Below are positions 38,975 to 52,090 of a stretch of 64,000 nt of DNA, piece by piece; within the stretch, counting starts at the first letter, position 1, and each line of letters begins with the position of its first letter. The notes beneath the pieces are model-generated. The model saw only the letters and a program-made list of their open reading frames with translations, did not search any database and had not been told where the DNA came from. This DNA is from Apteryx mantelli (taxonomy: Eukaryota > Chordata > Aves > Apterygiformes > Apterygidae): positions 41,980,668-42,044,667 of the forward strand of contig NC_089981.1 in assembly GCF_036417845.1 (NCBI RefSeq). Direction: 5' to 3'. The position numbers and the translations under genes are program-made.

Positions 38975-40879
38975 ATTAAATTAATTCTGAATATTTAAAT
39001 GCACTCTCTAAACCAAGACTTTTCAAGTCTTTTCAGTCAACTCTACCAGTTTCATCAAATTCTATAGCTACAATTTTTACAAATTCTCATACTTTATTTC
39101 CCGTACAGCTGTGTCAATGAGATATGACATATCCAGACATTATTTTTTTTCTGCTCATTCCAAATAATAATATATGTAGCTAGTTAGCAGATAACAATTT
39201 CAACTAAACTGGATACCTAAAAGAAATGTTATATCTCAGGAAAAGAGTTGTAAGTATGGACAAGGGCTCAACAGGCAAAAACGAGTAAGATAGAAATCAT
39301 CAAAGTATCCAAGGTTTTAACTTTCTTCTTACATTCTAAGACAAGACTTAACAGATACTATGAAGAGCAAGTGGAGACTCCTGTTGTGTATGGGTGAAAC
39401 TCTTTATCTATACAAATGTGATTGCTGCATGGGAGTTCAACTATAAGTAAAGCCTTTAATACTGATCGTAGCAGCTGATGCAAACATTAGGTCAAATCTT
39501 GCTTTTTTCAGATTTAAAAAACAATAATGCAAATGAAACACAGATTGTGTGAAATGCTGAGCATCAGTCCTCCCCTACTGTTAAACAGCAACATCCAGTT
39601 TCATGATATTTCCTCCTCCATTCCTTTGTTTGGCAGCAGCAGCAGAGAAACACTCATTAGTAAATGTGCACTGAACACAGAAATAAGAATAGCCATTTAA
39701 GTGCTGAAAAATATCTCTGTAGCTGCAGGGTTGACAATTTCATTGGTATCTCTACAAAAATCCTACAGATCTTAGTGTAATGGGAAAAAAAGACCTTTCC
39801 ACTACAAACGATCATTACCATTCAAAGTCTTTCAGTCCTGATTCATTTGTGGTAGCTCTTAAAGCCCCCAGCCCTCAGTTCATTTTCAATCTGCTGCTCA
39901 CTGCAAGGTCCCTCTGCTGTAGAGATTAATGAAATTTCCTATAAATCAGCCAAAAGTGAAGTCTTATAAATTACAGCAAGCTTAAAGCATATTTATAACC
40001 CAGAGAACCCAAATGCATAATACATATATTCAGTAGAACAAAACACTCTCAGGCAAAGGTTTTCTACTCCAAGCTCTAAACTGTTTCATTTTGTGTAAAA
40101 ATCTATCTTTCTTGAAAAAAAAAAAAGAAACAGAAAGAAATTATATTAATTTGCATTTCACAGTAATTCATTTAATGAAAGACCTTTTTCTAATTATATA
40201 TTCAGATAATATATTTTTGAGAATTTACTTCTTCATTTTTTTGAACTTGTTACAATGTTTCAGACCTAGCAAGTGTTTTCTTTTCACTTTTAATAACTTA
40301 CTGAAGAGAAAGCCAATATAATGGTTAAAAACCTGGGAATGGTAATTGGAAGATCTGGGCTGTATCTGTTTGTTTGATCTGCTCTATAAGCGCTATTTAT
40401 AAAACATCAGTCTTGTTATGAAAGATTCATGAAACTAATGTGTTTTGCAACCTTGGACAAGTCACTGAACTTTTCTCCCCATGGCTTACACTTTGTCAAA
40501 TGTCTCTGGAGAACCCTGTGGCTGTGGTGTCAGATGTTACTGCTCCCAGCTCTCCATCCCTTCCCTCTGCTAATGGCTAACCACCGTACTCCAGAACATC
40601 AGCTTCACAGGTTTAGGATAATGTACTAGACTCTGATGAGGGATGGCTGTGGTACATGCCTTCCTTTCCACTACAGGCTTACAAGGTCATTAATCTCTTC
40701 AGGGGTACTGACCACAACAGATGGAGAAACACTCTCAAACTACATCACTAAAATTCACTAAAAGACCACTTCCTTTCCATATATTAAAAAAAAAAAACTG
40801 TAATAAAAATAACTGCAAAACGGTGGTGAAAAGGACCAGGTTCCCATCTTTCTTACACTGTCATGAAGAAGAATCTGCC

Positions 40880-40912
40880 TGTTGAAGTCAACAGAATCAC
40901 ATCGATGAGTAT
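40880..40912 (+). repeat. Fragment resembling the same ancient dispersed repeat family
   Basis: Contains 'gttgaagtcaacagaatcac' followed by 'gatgagtata'. It is a weak match to the same recurring motif set and could be chance. Confidence 0.25.
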
Positions 40913-43900
40913 AATACCAATTTCAGGCTCTTTAGTTAAGATCTGTGATCCATGAATTTTGCTGCTGAACAGTTATTAACCATCTCCCATGATCGTTAAT
41001 GTGATTGTATTAACCTTTTTGTTTGTCTCTGGTTTTGTTTTATTGGGTAGATTTGTTTGTTTTTCTCTCTCTCCCATTTTTTCTTAATTTGTTTAAATCT
41101 TATCCCCCAAGGACTTGGACTGAATAATGAATTCCATTAACAAGTAATAAAACAGATACAGAAACACACTGAACCCATCTTTTTACCATTGCACTGGTGA
41201 AATTTTGTTTTCTTCACTGTAATTGAGATGAGAACTCGGTCTGCTATCCTAAGCTTCAGGGCCGCCAACTATCGTTGTATGCCTGGCACGGCATGGGTCT
41301 GGCTTGTAATACTACAGGATTCTTTCATGTTTTATTTCATACCCATTTGCTATTTTGCCAACCCATTGCCAACTTTGCAAGATACCATATGGCTTCTCTA
41401 CCTTTCTTTTTGCTACTTTCCAGTTTCATTCCTGCATATTCCTTGCAGGAGTAGGAAAACTATGGGATTATTAGAACAAGAAAGTGTAGCAAGAGTAAGA
41501 AAGGATATGAGAAAAAAAAGCACATTCAGCACCAGCCAGTGTATACATAACCTTCCTTCAGTTGCTTCTTTGCCAGTCTCCATAAAGCCAGGCATGTCAA
41601 ACCATGCTGCAAGCACTCCAAGGCACTTCCCTCCTGTTCCTACTTTTAGCTAGAAATCCCACTATGCCCTTCACCTCCACCCAGACTTTCCCTTTCCATC
41701 ACTACCCATATGCTCTACAGGAAAAAAAGAGATAAAAACTTCATGAGTTATGAGATTGATTAGCATAATCTGTTCCACCCAAAGCAAAATGTTTCCATGT
41801 CTCGGTTGCAAAAGGTTTTTTAAAAAAAATGCTTTTGTTTTATCTTGAACTAAATTCCTTATATCATCCCTATATTTGATTACTGAACCAAAAAATGAAT
41901 TAGTCACACAGAACAGCTCTTTCCTTGTGCTGAAGGCCAAACTAGCCTTTGGCATTTATGTTTACTTTTCTCCCCTGGGTCCTGTGCTAGGTATGTCTCA
42001 ATCAGCCATACATCTCAGCACTATGCTCTCTCAAAGCCCCTTAGGGAATGTTTCTACATTATTTAAATCTATGTATACTTCAAATATAAACTTGCTCACT
42101 GACTTCTTATTTGTTGCCCTGAGTGTATAAGTTCAAAGTCAGGACTGCCATTTTCTGAGATGTGGATAGAAAGTTCTAGATATGTTTCCATATGTTTTGG
42201 TGTGATTGTTTTTTCTGCTTCTAGCTACATCCTGTTTAATATATGAGAGATCTATATTGTTATTCCTCTGGAATCTTTTTTTCTCTTTGTGAGAGGCAGT
42301 GAGAGTGAATCTTAGCTTTTGTGACCACCATTTGATTTAACTTTGGATTTATTTACATTACTAAACTTTTTTCCCCTCTGCTTTGGTAATACAAGAAGCA
42401 AAACATAGTATTTAGCATAAGACCACACTAATTGGGCCTCGTACTGCTGAAGTACAGGGGATCTGATGATGCAAAAAAGCCACCATGCCAAAAGAAACTG
42501 CAACAGGCAACTGCTTGCAAGCTCTGCCTTCCAACCTATGAGCTTTGCATGAGCCAAGTAATATATTGCAGTGAGATTCCTTGTGGTGATATGAATGTAT
42601 TAAGAAGGTCCTCTCTATTATACTGGTAGCCCTCCACGGCTCAGAGCTTAAACATTCTGGAAGTCTTTGTGCAGTCATTTTATGTCAGAGTCATTTTAAA
42701 TCATAGTAATACACTGGGAAAAAAATGTAGCCAGTGCAAAAACACAGTGGAAAAATCATTTAAAGCCTTGAAGAATATTATGGAAATATTTTAATGGGAT
42801 TTACATAAAGACCCATCTGGAACTCTGTACTAGAATAATTTGCTATTGAATATCTGTCTATTGTGCTAGAGATACACATGAAGGTTTAGCTTTATAAAGC
42901 CAGCCATGGAACACAGACCATCAACCAACTTCTTTAGTTTCTATTGACAACTCTTTGTCTTCTGAGGGATATTTTTGCATTTTTCTAGTACCAAAATATC
43001 AACTCTATGGTCAATTCAATAACACTAGTGCCCTCTGCTGCATTTATTTAAAATGGAGTTTAAAATGCTAAGGATAACCTTACCGCACAGTGAGTTCCCC
43101 AAACACCATAAAATTATTAAATTGTATTTCCAAACATGACCTTAAACCTGTCCCTGGAATTGCTCTAATTACCAAAGCATACATTATCTGTCATTCTAGT
43201 ACAGTAATGTATATTTTGTTTATGGTCATGGAGACATACATATACACACACACATACGGGAATTTGTTTTGTTCTCTATTTCTACAGAATTCAGAAAATC
43301 TTTACTCAAATAGGCATTTGATATGCCCGTTCTTCTCTCTATAGCTTATCTGATATTTCTTCAGTTAGTCCCAAGGTAATACGCATTTCCTTTTGAGCAA
43401 AAAGCATTGCCTTCTTAAGATCCAATACAGAAGACAAAGTAATGACAAAGCTAATCTACCTCTGCAGAGAGGTACAGTGCAGCTTCCTTTAGGGACAGCT
43501 TGAAGGATTGAGCAGTTATGCTACTATAAGTTAACTTGCTGAACATGTGTATGCAGAGAAGTCTTCCTAAGGTGCACTGAAATGGAACAGACAATTCATT
43601 TTTCTATTTTTGTAATTAGGCATTAGGCCTGATGTGCTTTCCTCATTTTTTGTTATTTTACCAGTGTGAAGTGGCTATAACCACTCTGATCGCTGGCAGA
43701 TTTTCCTGTAAGGGTGGACTTTGATTATAGAAGAGAAGTCCCATACCATTCCTAAACATAAGCCTAATGAGACATGGCAGGTAGCAAAGATGTTTTTCTA
43801 AACTCCAGTGATCCTTACCTGCCACACTGGCAGTTTAGTTGCTGTTGACAACTTATACTTAGCTTTCTAGTGTGGAGGCCTATGAACAATCATCTCAGCA

Positions 43901-45794
43901 GTTGAGAAATGCAAAGACCATGGTTTTATGCCACTTCCTCAGATGCACAGATTCTTTTCAATCACAGATAAATGTATAGGCCTTAATCTATTATACAATA
44001 TATAGTTTATGATATAGTGTGATCTAACACACTTTGGTTGATGGCTGTGCATCTGCCATAAAAAAGCAGGATGGATGCTGTATGTTGCTATACTGAAACT
44101 ATACAAAGAATGTATCAGGTATTAGCTGATTAAATTACCAGTATACAATTAAACCATCATAACTATATCACAGAATAAATCTCAGCTAAAACACAATTAA
44201 ATCATCACAACTCTCCTTCAGGCTTGTGCCAGGAAGTTCCAAGATAAGGATCATTAAGATCACTTTTCACAATTAAATTGACAACATGTGGATGCATTCA
44301 GAAAAGGCACCTTTGCTTCACTTTATATAGCACAGTTACGTATGCTGTACACCACACCTTTTTAAAGAGCTTATTGAGAAAAACCCTTTGCAAAGATATC
44401 TGCATTTTTTAGTAAACAAGCCACTCTACAGTTACAAATTAAATGGCAGATTTCCAAACATATGAAGAGGAGCAAGGTGCATCAAGCAGCTAATTATGCT
44501 GGAAAGTCTCTTCCGGTAGTATCAGCACTGGAGCATTGAAAATAGTTTCTGTACAGAACAGAGCATGGAGCACAACAATAAAAATAGGCCTAAATCCCAG
44601 GACGACCTTACACAGAGGTGACTCTTTCGACTCTTTGAGGAACCCTGAACGCTCCCAGGATCTCAGACTGATCCCCTTTCAGCAGCAGTGCCAGCAGGAG
44701 AAGACAGGAGAGTTTTAGTCTAGATACCAGGAATCAGGCACACAATCTGTTTTAGCTGCGCAAAATACTGAAACACATTAGGTAAACCCTTGTCCCTGAA
44801 CAGACTGAACTGTGGCCAGGGAGCTCCACTGGGGTCAGAAATCCTCAATCGACATCTGCTCTGCAGATGCCCCTGCAGCCTCAGATATGTGTCCCCATAT
44901 GGCTGTGAAGGGGTGGGCTGGGGGAACCACGTTGCTGTGGGTTCATTCATCATACCCTCCTGCTCCCCTTCCGCCTTTCGGTCCTGAAATTCCTTTCCAC
45001 CTGGCTCAGCCCCCCAGGAATAGCACTCTTCAGCTCAAGAGAAGTAGAAACACTTTGCATGCTATGTCCTGTCCGTATATGGTACAACAACACCATTTTT
45101 TTCCTCCATAGAATTTCTTTGCCACCAACAACAGAATAACATGCTATGTTCTTAATAGAGTGTTACAATAAACATGCAAAATCAGTAAATAGATTGGCTA
45201 AAGTATGGTTACAAGTCCTTCTCCCCTTAATCTCCTGTTTCATTTTTCTCATAGATTGGTTCCCATCTGAGTTTTTTTTTTTTAAACAGACTATTTTACA
45301 GGGAAAACTCATCATTGCAACTATAGAGCTGTGTATCCTTTCCTCCATTCTTAAAAATCAGTTTTCCCTTTCATTGCTGTGAGACTTTAAAAGTCTCAAC
45401 AACAGTTTGGGGAGCCATTGCAATAATGCCTAACAACCTGGGAGATTTCAAAGCCCAGCAGCTTTTATCTATTTGGTTTTTATTTTATTTTTAGTTGAAT
45501 GCAGTGGACAGCAAAGAGTGCTACATAGGCAGCCCTGCAATGCAAATTGATTAGTCACAAGATTAGGTAAATTGAGACACTCACCATGCAAATTACTCTC
45601 CTCTGTGTGTTTCACAGGTTAGACACAGCCAGGACTCCCTATGGCCCCTTGAAGCATGTAAGTGTAGGAGGTTGAGCTTATATTACTGTACCGTGGATAC
45701 TTCCCCCTTTCCCTTCTGCAAAGCCTCTAAGACTCAGCTGAACTGGTAAGACACTGACCTGTAAGACCTAAATGTGGTTGGACACATTTAATCC

Positions 45795-45854
45795 TACTGA
45801 ATCACCATTGATTTCAGGGAAGTTCAATCAAAGATGAGTTTGATCCAGTCTGCC
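45795..45854 (+). repeat. Fragment resembling the same ancient dispersed repeat family
   Basis: Contains 'accattgatttcaggga' followed by 'gatgagtttgatccagt', again in the order found in old sauropsid repeat remnants. Tentative. Confidence 0.3.
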
Positions 45855-48800
45855 TTTTTCTTCTTTTCTTTCATTTTGTTTTACAGAAAATAGATTTATT
45901 TTCCAGCATGATTTTAACTCCTTATTTTCCAGCACAATTTCATTTTTCCTCTACTACATCTTCCTGAGGTTTGTAGTTTTCTCCATAACTTCAGCTAACA
46001 AAAATGAAGCTGAAATAGACCTTTTTTAAAAATGAGCTATTTAGTGCACATTGATCCAGGCAAGATTATTTGCATTTTAGCCAGAAATTAAGAGGTTTTA
46101 CAGACTTTCAAACTACATCAGTTTGGGAAGTCCCTTGATTTCTAAATTTTCTTTTACTCCCAAGCTTCATTTCACATTGCATCTTCAATACAATTGGTAA
46201 CATTTGCTAATTTTATAGGACAAACACAGAAAACATCAAATAAAATGTAATGGATATTTCTGTATGAAATACTGATTTTTATTAAGAGGAATTTGTTGAT
46301 TTCTTTGTTGGCCCTTGCACTTTCCCTAGATGTCACCCGAAGGGTGAAAAGGCCACAATAGTCCCAATCTCTCTATCGAGACTGCTCGCAGTGGTGTGAA
46401 TAGGAGCAACCTATGAGCTGTCCACTATGAACTAACCTAAATTCATTTAATAAAAGCCACCAAAATACAGCTAGGTACTAGCCCACCCAGAAACATTCTA
46501 GAAATTTAATTGGAATTAACTTTGAAAGTGGGTTAATTATATTGCATTAAATCTTTGTGTGGTCACTCTTATTTAGAATCTAATTTAAGCTAAATTGAAT
46601 CAAGGCCACTGTAATTTTAATTAACAGTGTCCATAAAAGAATGTAATCCAGTTTAGCTAGTCCATTTTCAAAGTTAATTTGGATTCATTTTCTTGAGACC
46701 CCATGTAGACATTAGGAACTTTCATTCTGTATTGACTTGGGCTCAATTCAAACCAATTGCATACAGGTAAAAAGTTTTTCTACCTCATCACTGATCTCTT
46801 GGGTTATTCAAGCCCCACTTCACTCTTCTCACTTTGCTAATTCAGTTGATAAAACAGTTTCTCTGAGGGTTTTTTCTTCTTCCCACTTTTATCTTCTATA
46901 TTCTTCTGGACAAATATTTATGTGGAAGAAACAAGGTAACAGCACAGAAGAAATTTTGCAATAGCCCTGAAAACAAAATTCTTTTAATTACTTACAGCAG
47001 TGTGCCACTACTTCTCATGTGAAAGCCATGATACAAATCAAAGTGATATAAGAACCTTCAGCAAATCATTATCTTATGCTAGAAATACCTCAGTAGGTAA
47101 TGAATAAGCTACAATAGCTCTATAATTATTAAAAGAATGCTTTCTTAATCCATTTTTGCTTTATTATCAAAGCAAACTCACAGATCCCCTATTGGAAGGC
47201 ATCTGTGAACAACAACAAAATTAGTAAAACAACAATCTTTAGTAACAAAATTAAATGACAATCCAAAACAGTGCTCCAAAACACTGCAGTTTTCACTCCT
47301 GTTATCTGGGGGTCATTATCTTGGAGCACTGTAGTTCTTCTTTGTTTTAAGCAGACTAATGGTGATTTAAGCCTACATCTATTTAAAGGTACTACAGTGA
47401 TACTTCATTTTAAACAAACTAGTTCTGGTCTCATAGAGTATTATCATTTTTTTCATATGGACAGATTAAATTATATAAATCAACATCATTTTCAACAAAA
47501 TACTGCATAAATGCACTGCATTGAACTAGCAAGCAAAATTCTGCAGGTTAAGGCTATGGAATGCTACAATACAATGTTTTAAAAGATGCAAAAGCAAAAA
47601 AAGTGTAAGGCTGGCAGGATCCAAGACTTTAGCCCCAGTGACTTCCAAAGTTTTCTCCCTGCTCACAATCTATAAGAAGAGATGTAGGAAGTGTCAGATC
47701 AGAACACCACATAGTCTAACAACATATATACAAAAGCAACCAGTACAATGAAGATCAAGGATAAAAACTGGCAATTAGAATATATACTTGCCCTTAAGAA
47801 AGTTTCTTCTAAATCTCATAAAATTAGGGTTTATTTTTTAAAGCCCAAACCCTGAGGGTTTAACATCCTTTCCTAAATTACAATTTGCATACTCACCAAT
47901 TGAAAGTGTCAGTGCTGAATATTCTTGTTACCTATACAAAGTTTTTCTTTGAGCCTTGTTGAGCCCTTGACCTCAGCAGATAATATAAAGTAGGAGGCAG
48001 AAATATTTGTGCCAATCATTTTAGTTTAATGAACATATAATGCAGCTGTGAATCAGTAGTACTTTCTATACTTTGGCAACAGAGATGCTCTGGTAAACTT
48101 TGAAGTTGTCTAGAAAGATCTTGAGATTATTCTGAGATTAACAAATTAGAGGATAGTCCACTTCAGTGGCATGGAAAATCATGTTTGTGATTTACAAAGT
48201 GCAGTTTTTCCAAATTCATTTTGTAATTTGAAAAACAGAGCAGACTGTGGGGTGAAAGGGAATTATATTAAAGCAGCAGTGCAAAATCTGCAGCAATGCT
48301 TTTTGTACTGTGAATTAAAATCTGCCTAAATAGTTCTATGCAGTAACACTGTCTTAAGAGAGGTCTTCTGTTTTTAAGGTCTGAATTATTTGATGTTGAG
48401 CTGGAGAAGTGCTAGGTAAGTTTTTCATAAGCTTGGTAACTACAGGCTGTATTGCCAGTATACATTATTCGAGAAGACCTTCTGTGAGAAACATACTCAG
48501 CTAATAACACGCTAAAGCACCAGAGTCCATTTTGCATCATTGCATTTGCAGTGACTAACTGAGTCCAAATTACTCCCTCATTCTGTTAATAAACAAAGAG
48601 ACAAAGAGAAAAAGACAGAAGATAAAAAGTTAAGGCTGCAAATAGCCTCGAGTCTGGCAAATGATGGTTAAACTTCTTGTCCTTCGTAGCTATGGAAACC
48701 CCTTAAGGTAAGAGCGGAACACAGGCATTTGCGGTCTGCAATTTACAAGCTGTTTATTTAATTATGAAGGAATATGAAACTGTTAGGGGCAATGCAATTA

Positions 48801-51800
48801 TCATACTGTGATAGCATTTTGGTTAAAAAAATAGGTACAGAGAAATAAGAAGTTAATTTTTTGGAAAATTGCTTGTTTTAGGACTTTATGAAATTGTAGA
48901 AAAATGTTTTTTACTGAGATTTGATTTTTTTTTCCAAAAGGGTGTGAGGAGCCAAATTTAGTAATATGACATTTTGCAATAATATCCCTCCACAGATTCA
49001 TAGTAATTATGTCCATTCTATGCCCAGTGAACAAAACCAAGGTCAGAGTGTATTTCAATTAAACCCTAGGTGTTACCAAAGTGCAGCACAGCCAGAATAG
49101 CAAGCACATTATTACCAGATCTATCACTACTGAGCAATGAATAGGTCACAGGTGCTCTTGCATACAGTATTTGTACACCTTTGAATATTACAAGTGGGAA
49201 AATGTTTCAATTCAATTTAGGAGGCAGCAAGTGAAATAAAATTAAGAGTGAAACTATGTGATGACTCATGGGGCCTATAACAACTACCTACAAGTATTTT
49301 CCTGAATCTGAACAGCAAACTCTGACCTGATACTTCTGTCATTGGGAGCTGCATAAACGTAGGGGCTGCAGTGCCCTTTACACACAATGGAGTTTTGACA
49401 ATAACCCATCCTTGACTGGATTGCCTTAATAAGACATCAAACATAAATGCATCCTCACAAGGCCTCTGAAAGGGAGATAGGTAATATTATTTTTAGTTTA
49501 TGACTGCAGAAACTGAGGCATTAACACATTTAATCAGCTGGCAAAACATAGTATAGGTCTGCATGATATTTTGCAAACATGAGCTCCACAATCCGCACTG
49601 ACTAGGTGCAGGTTCCTCCAAATTACAGCCATGGAGCAACTGTTAGATTGTTGCTGACCCTAAGCTAATGTGCCTTGCAGCACTGCTGCAGCCTGGCCCC
49701 AAGAGCACGAAGACAGTCTGCATCGAAGTGGAGTGTGGGCGAAGCTTGCTCACAGCAGTCCACAAGAGACCATGTGGATATGCTGTAATGAAAGTTGTCA
49801 GTAGCACAGGCAGGACTAAGTCTCAGAAACCCAGAATCTCATTTCCACAGGAATATACGCTTTGTGTGCCTATTAAAGGGTGTGATGACGTTTTAAAAGA
49901 CCAATATGCTATGACATTTAAAACTAAATTTGATAAAATATTAGAAAATGTTCTGTCCTATTCCACAGATTCCTGTATTATTCTGATGATAGTATTTGAA
50001 CACCTTCCAGAAATGCATTAAACACCTAAATTTATCTTTTCATCTGTGTATTCTTTCTCTCATCTCTTCTCCTAAAGAAGGCCTGTATTCAGATGGTGTT
50101 TTGTTGGTATTAAGTATCTGCTCCTAGCTGTTGATACTATTCACAGGACAAGTTTGAAGAAATACACTGTGGGCTTAGAATGATAATTTACAATGTTTGT
50201 TAAGCTTTTTATTCCTTCCTGAAACTCACTGGACATCTCATAAGAAACGTTTCTCACCTTTACCAAGAGATCAGACCACAGAGGCTGGTAACACTGGATC
50301 TGGGGCCCAGTCTAGTCCTTCTTACAACAGGAACTGGCAGGGACTCCTGGGGAGCTACTGTCACCTTTTCCCTGTGAGCTGTTCCCAAAGCTTTCTCTCC
50401 CCAAGGCTCTCCAATATATGCACTCCTGATTCTTGGCCACAGAAAGGTTTTCATATAAGCCTCACATCAGACAGGGTCTCGGCAAAATCTGAACAAGCTA
50501 TTCAATGTAAATGTTTAAAAGAACCAGAAAGAAAATTGCTGCTATAGAACTGAATGAGTGGCAAAATGTGATGTTTCAAATCATTATCCTCTGGGGACAG
50601 CTATCCAGGAGAGACTGAAATCACTCAAGAAAGAACAATAGCTCACATTCTGGGATCTGTCTGCACTAGCTGAGGGCGGAAAGGGAAGAAAGGAATCGTT
50701 AAGAGGTTCAAAACTGTTTCACAGTGAAATAGGCAAACTGTCTTCTGGTCACATCCACACCAGTCCATGATAATGTGAACTCAACCTTTCCCATCTGCCA
50801 TAATTGTATCCTCTCAAACGCCAACCCTACTGCACCTACATCTTTTTCTTACCTAGTAAAGAACTGATGATGCTTCACGGACCACAGCACTTTTGAAAGA
50901 TAGCACGTTCCATAACTAGTTTCACTCTATAAGTGACTCATTACTAATGTTTTAGTTACTAAGAGCCAATAATGACTGCACTGTCCCCTTGCATATGTTT
51001 GTATAAAGCATAGTTGTAGGGTCACACACATATATGAAAGACTACATTTGAAATATGGAAGTGATTCACACTGCAATTTTACACTGCCCTTATCAGGTGA
51101 AAAAGATCATTTCTCCATGACTAACAGCTTAGTCAAGCACTGGAAGCGGAACCTGACCCACCAAAAAGATATGAGTAATTTGAAATTTTTAACTGTGTTG
51201 TCTACTTTGAGCATTGTAAATAAAAATAATAGTGTATTTTTACTTTGAACTGTTTTGATTGTACTTAAAAGTTAATTTCAAAGTAACTTGCTAACACTGG
51301 AGCACTCTGTTTCTACATACTTTGAACTGAGGCACTAGCACACTTCTGCGTCATGGATTTCAATGTGTTTTTCCAGGGTATCCAAAACATAGCAGTGCAT
51401 ATCTCCACAGAATATATGGACTGATTCAAGAACTGATAATGCAGATCTGCATGGAAAAGTTAGTGTTGATAAAGAAAGCTCCCCTGAATGCAGCAGGGTG
51501 AAACTCAAAGGCTCCAAAGGAGTTTGTGACAAGCAGTGGTAAATTATATGAGTTATTCTCTTCCTATCCACACCATCTATAACTCCAAGAACCATAAACG
51601 ATAAAGAGACAGGAGGTCTGCCGTTATAAGTCTTACAGAAAAAATTAATAGATTACTTCATATAGACATGTTTTGTAAACTGACAAATACACTTTTATGT
51701 GATGGAATATTTTCTTTATGTAGACTGCTTATAGACCATTTACTGAAATCATTGGCAAAATTCAAAGCATTATAACATCAGTGTGAGATTCATATTGATG

Positions 51801-52030
51801 TAAGAAAGTTAACATATACCTTTTAAGCAAATGAGCAGGTTCACTGATGTTCTATTTATTTGCTTCGAGTTAAACAACACAACAAAATGTCCAATATCAG
51901 AAATGCTGCCTGCTTGTTCATCTATTCAGATCCTGAAGTGCTGATACAGTATTCTGCATTCATGAGCTGACCACAGACTTCCATTTTTAACTAGACCATG
52001 AGAGAAAAATCACAGGAAAAAAACAGCTCC

Positions 52031-52090
52031 TACAGAAATCAATGGGAGTTTTGTCTTTGATTTCAGTGGAGCCAGGACTCCATCTCATAT
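52031..52090 (+). repeat. Fragment resembling an ancient archosaur/turtle dispersed repeat
   Basis: Contains 'aaatcaatgggagtttt' followed by 'gatttcagtggagccagga'. This doublet recurs in many sauropsid intergenic regions. The stretch is short and degraded, and the assignment is from memory of the motif. Confidence 0.4.

Noticed and set aside
41228..41653. 141-codon plus-strand ORF, the longest outside LRRC4C and CR1
   Set aside because: No domain, no plausible family, patchy composition rich in Cys, Phe and Ser as in random AT-rich translation, and located in presumed LRRC4C intron.
49668..50021. 117-codon plus-strand ORF
   Set aside because: No recognisable motif, and the amino-acid make-up shifts midway with local base composition. 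Treated as chance.
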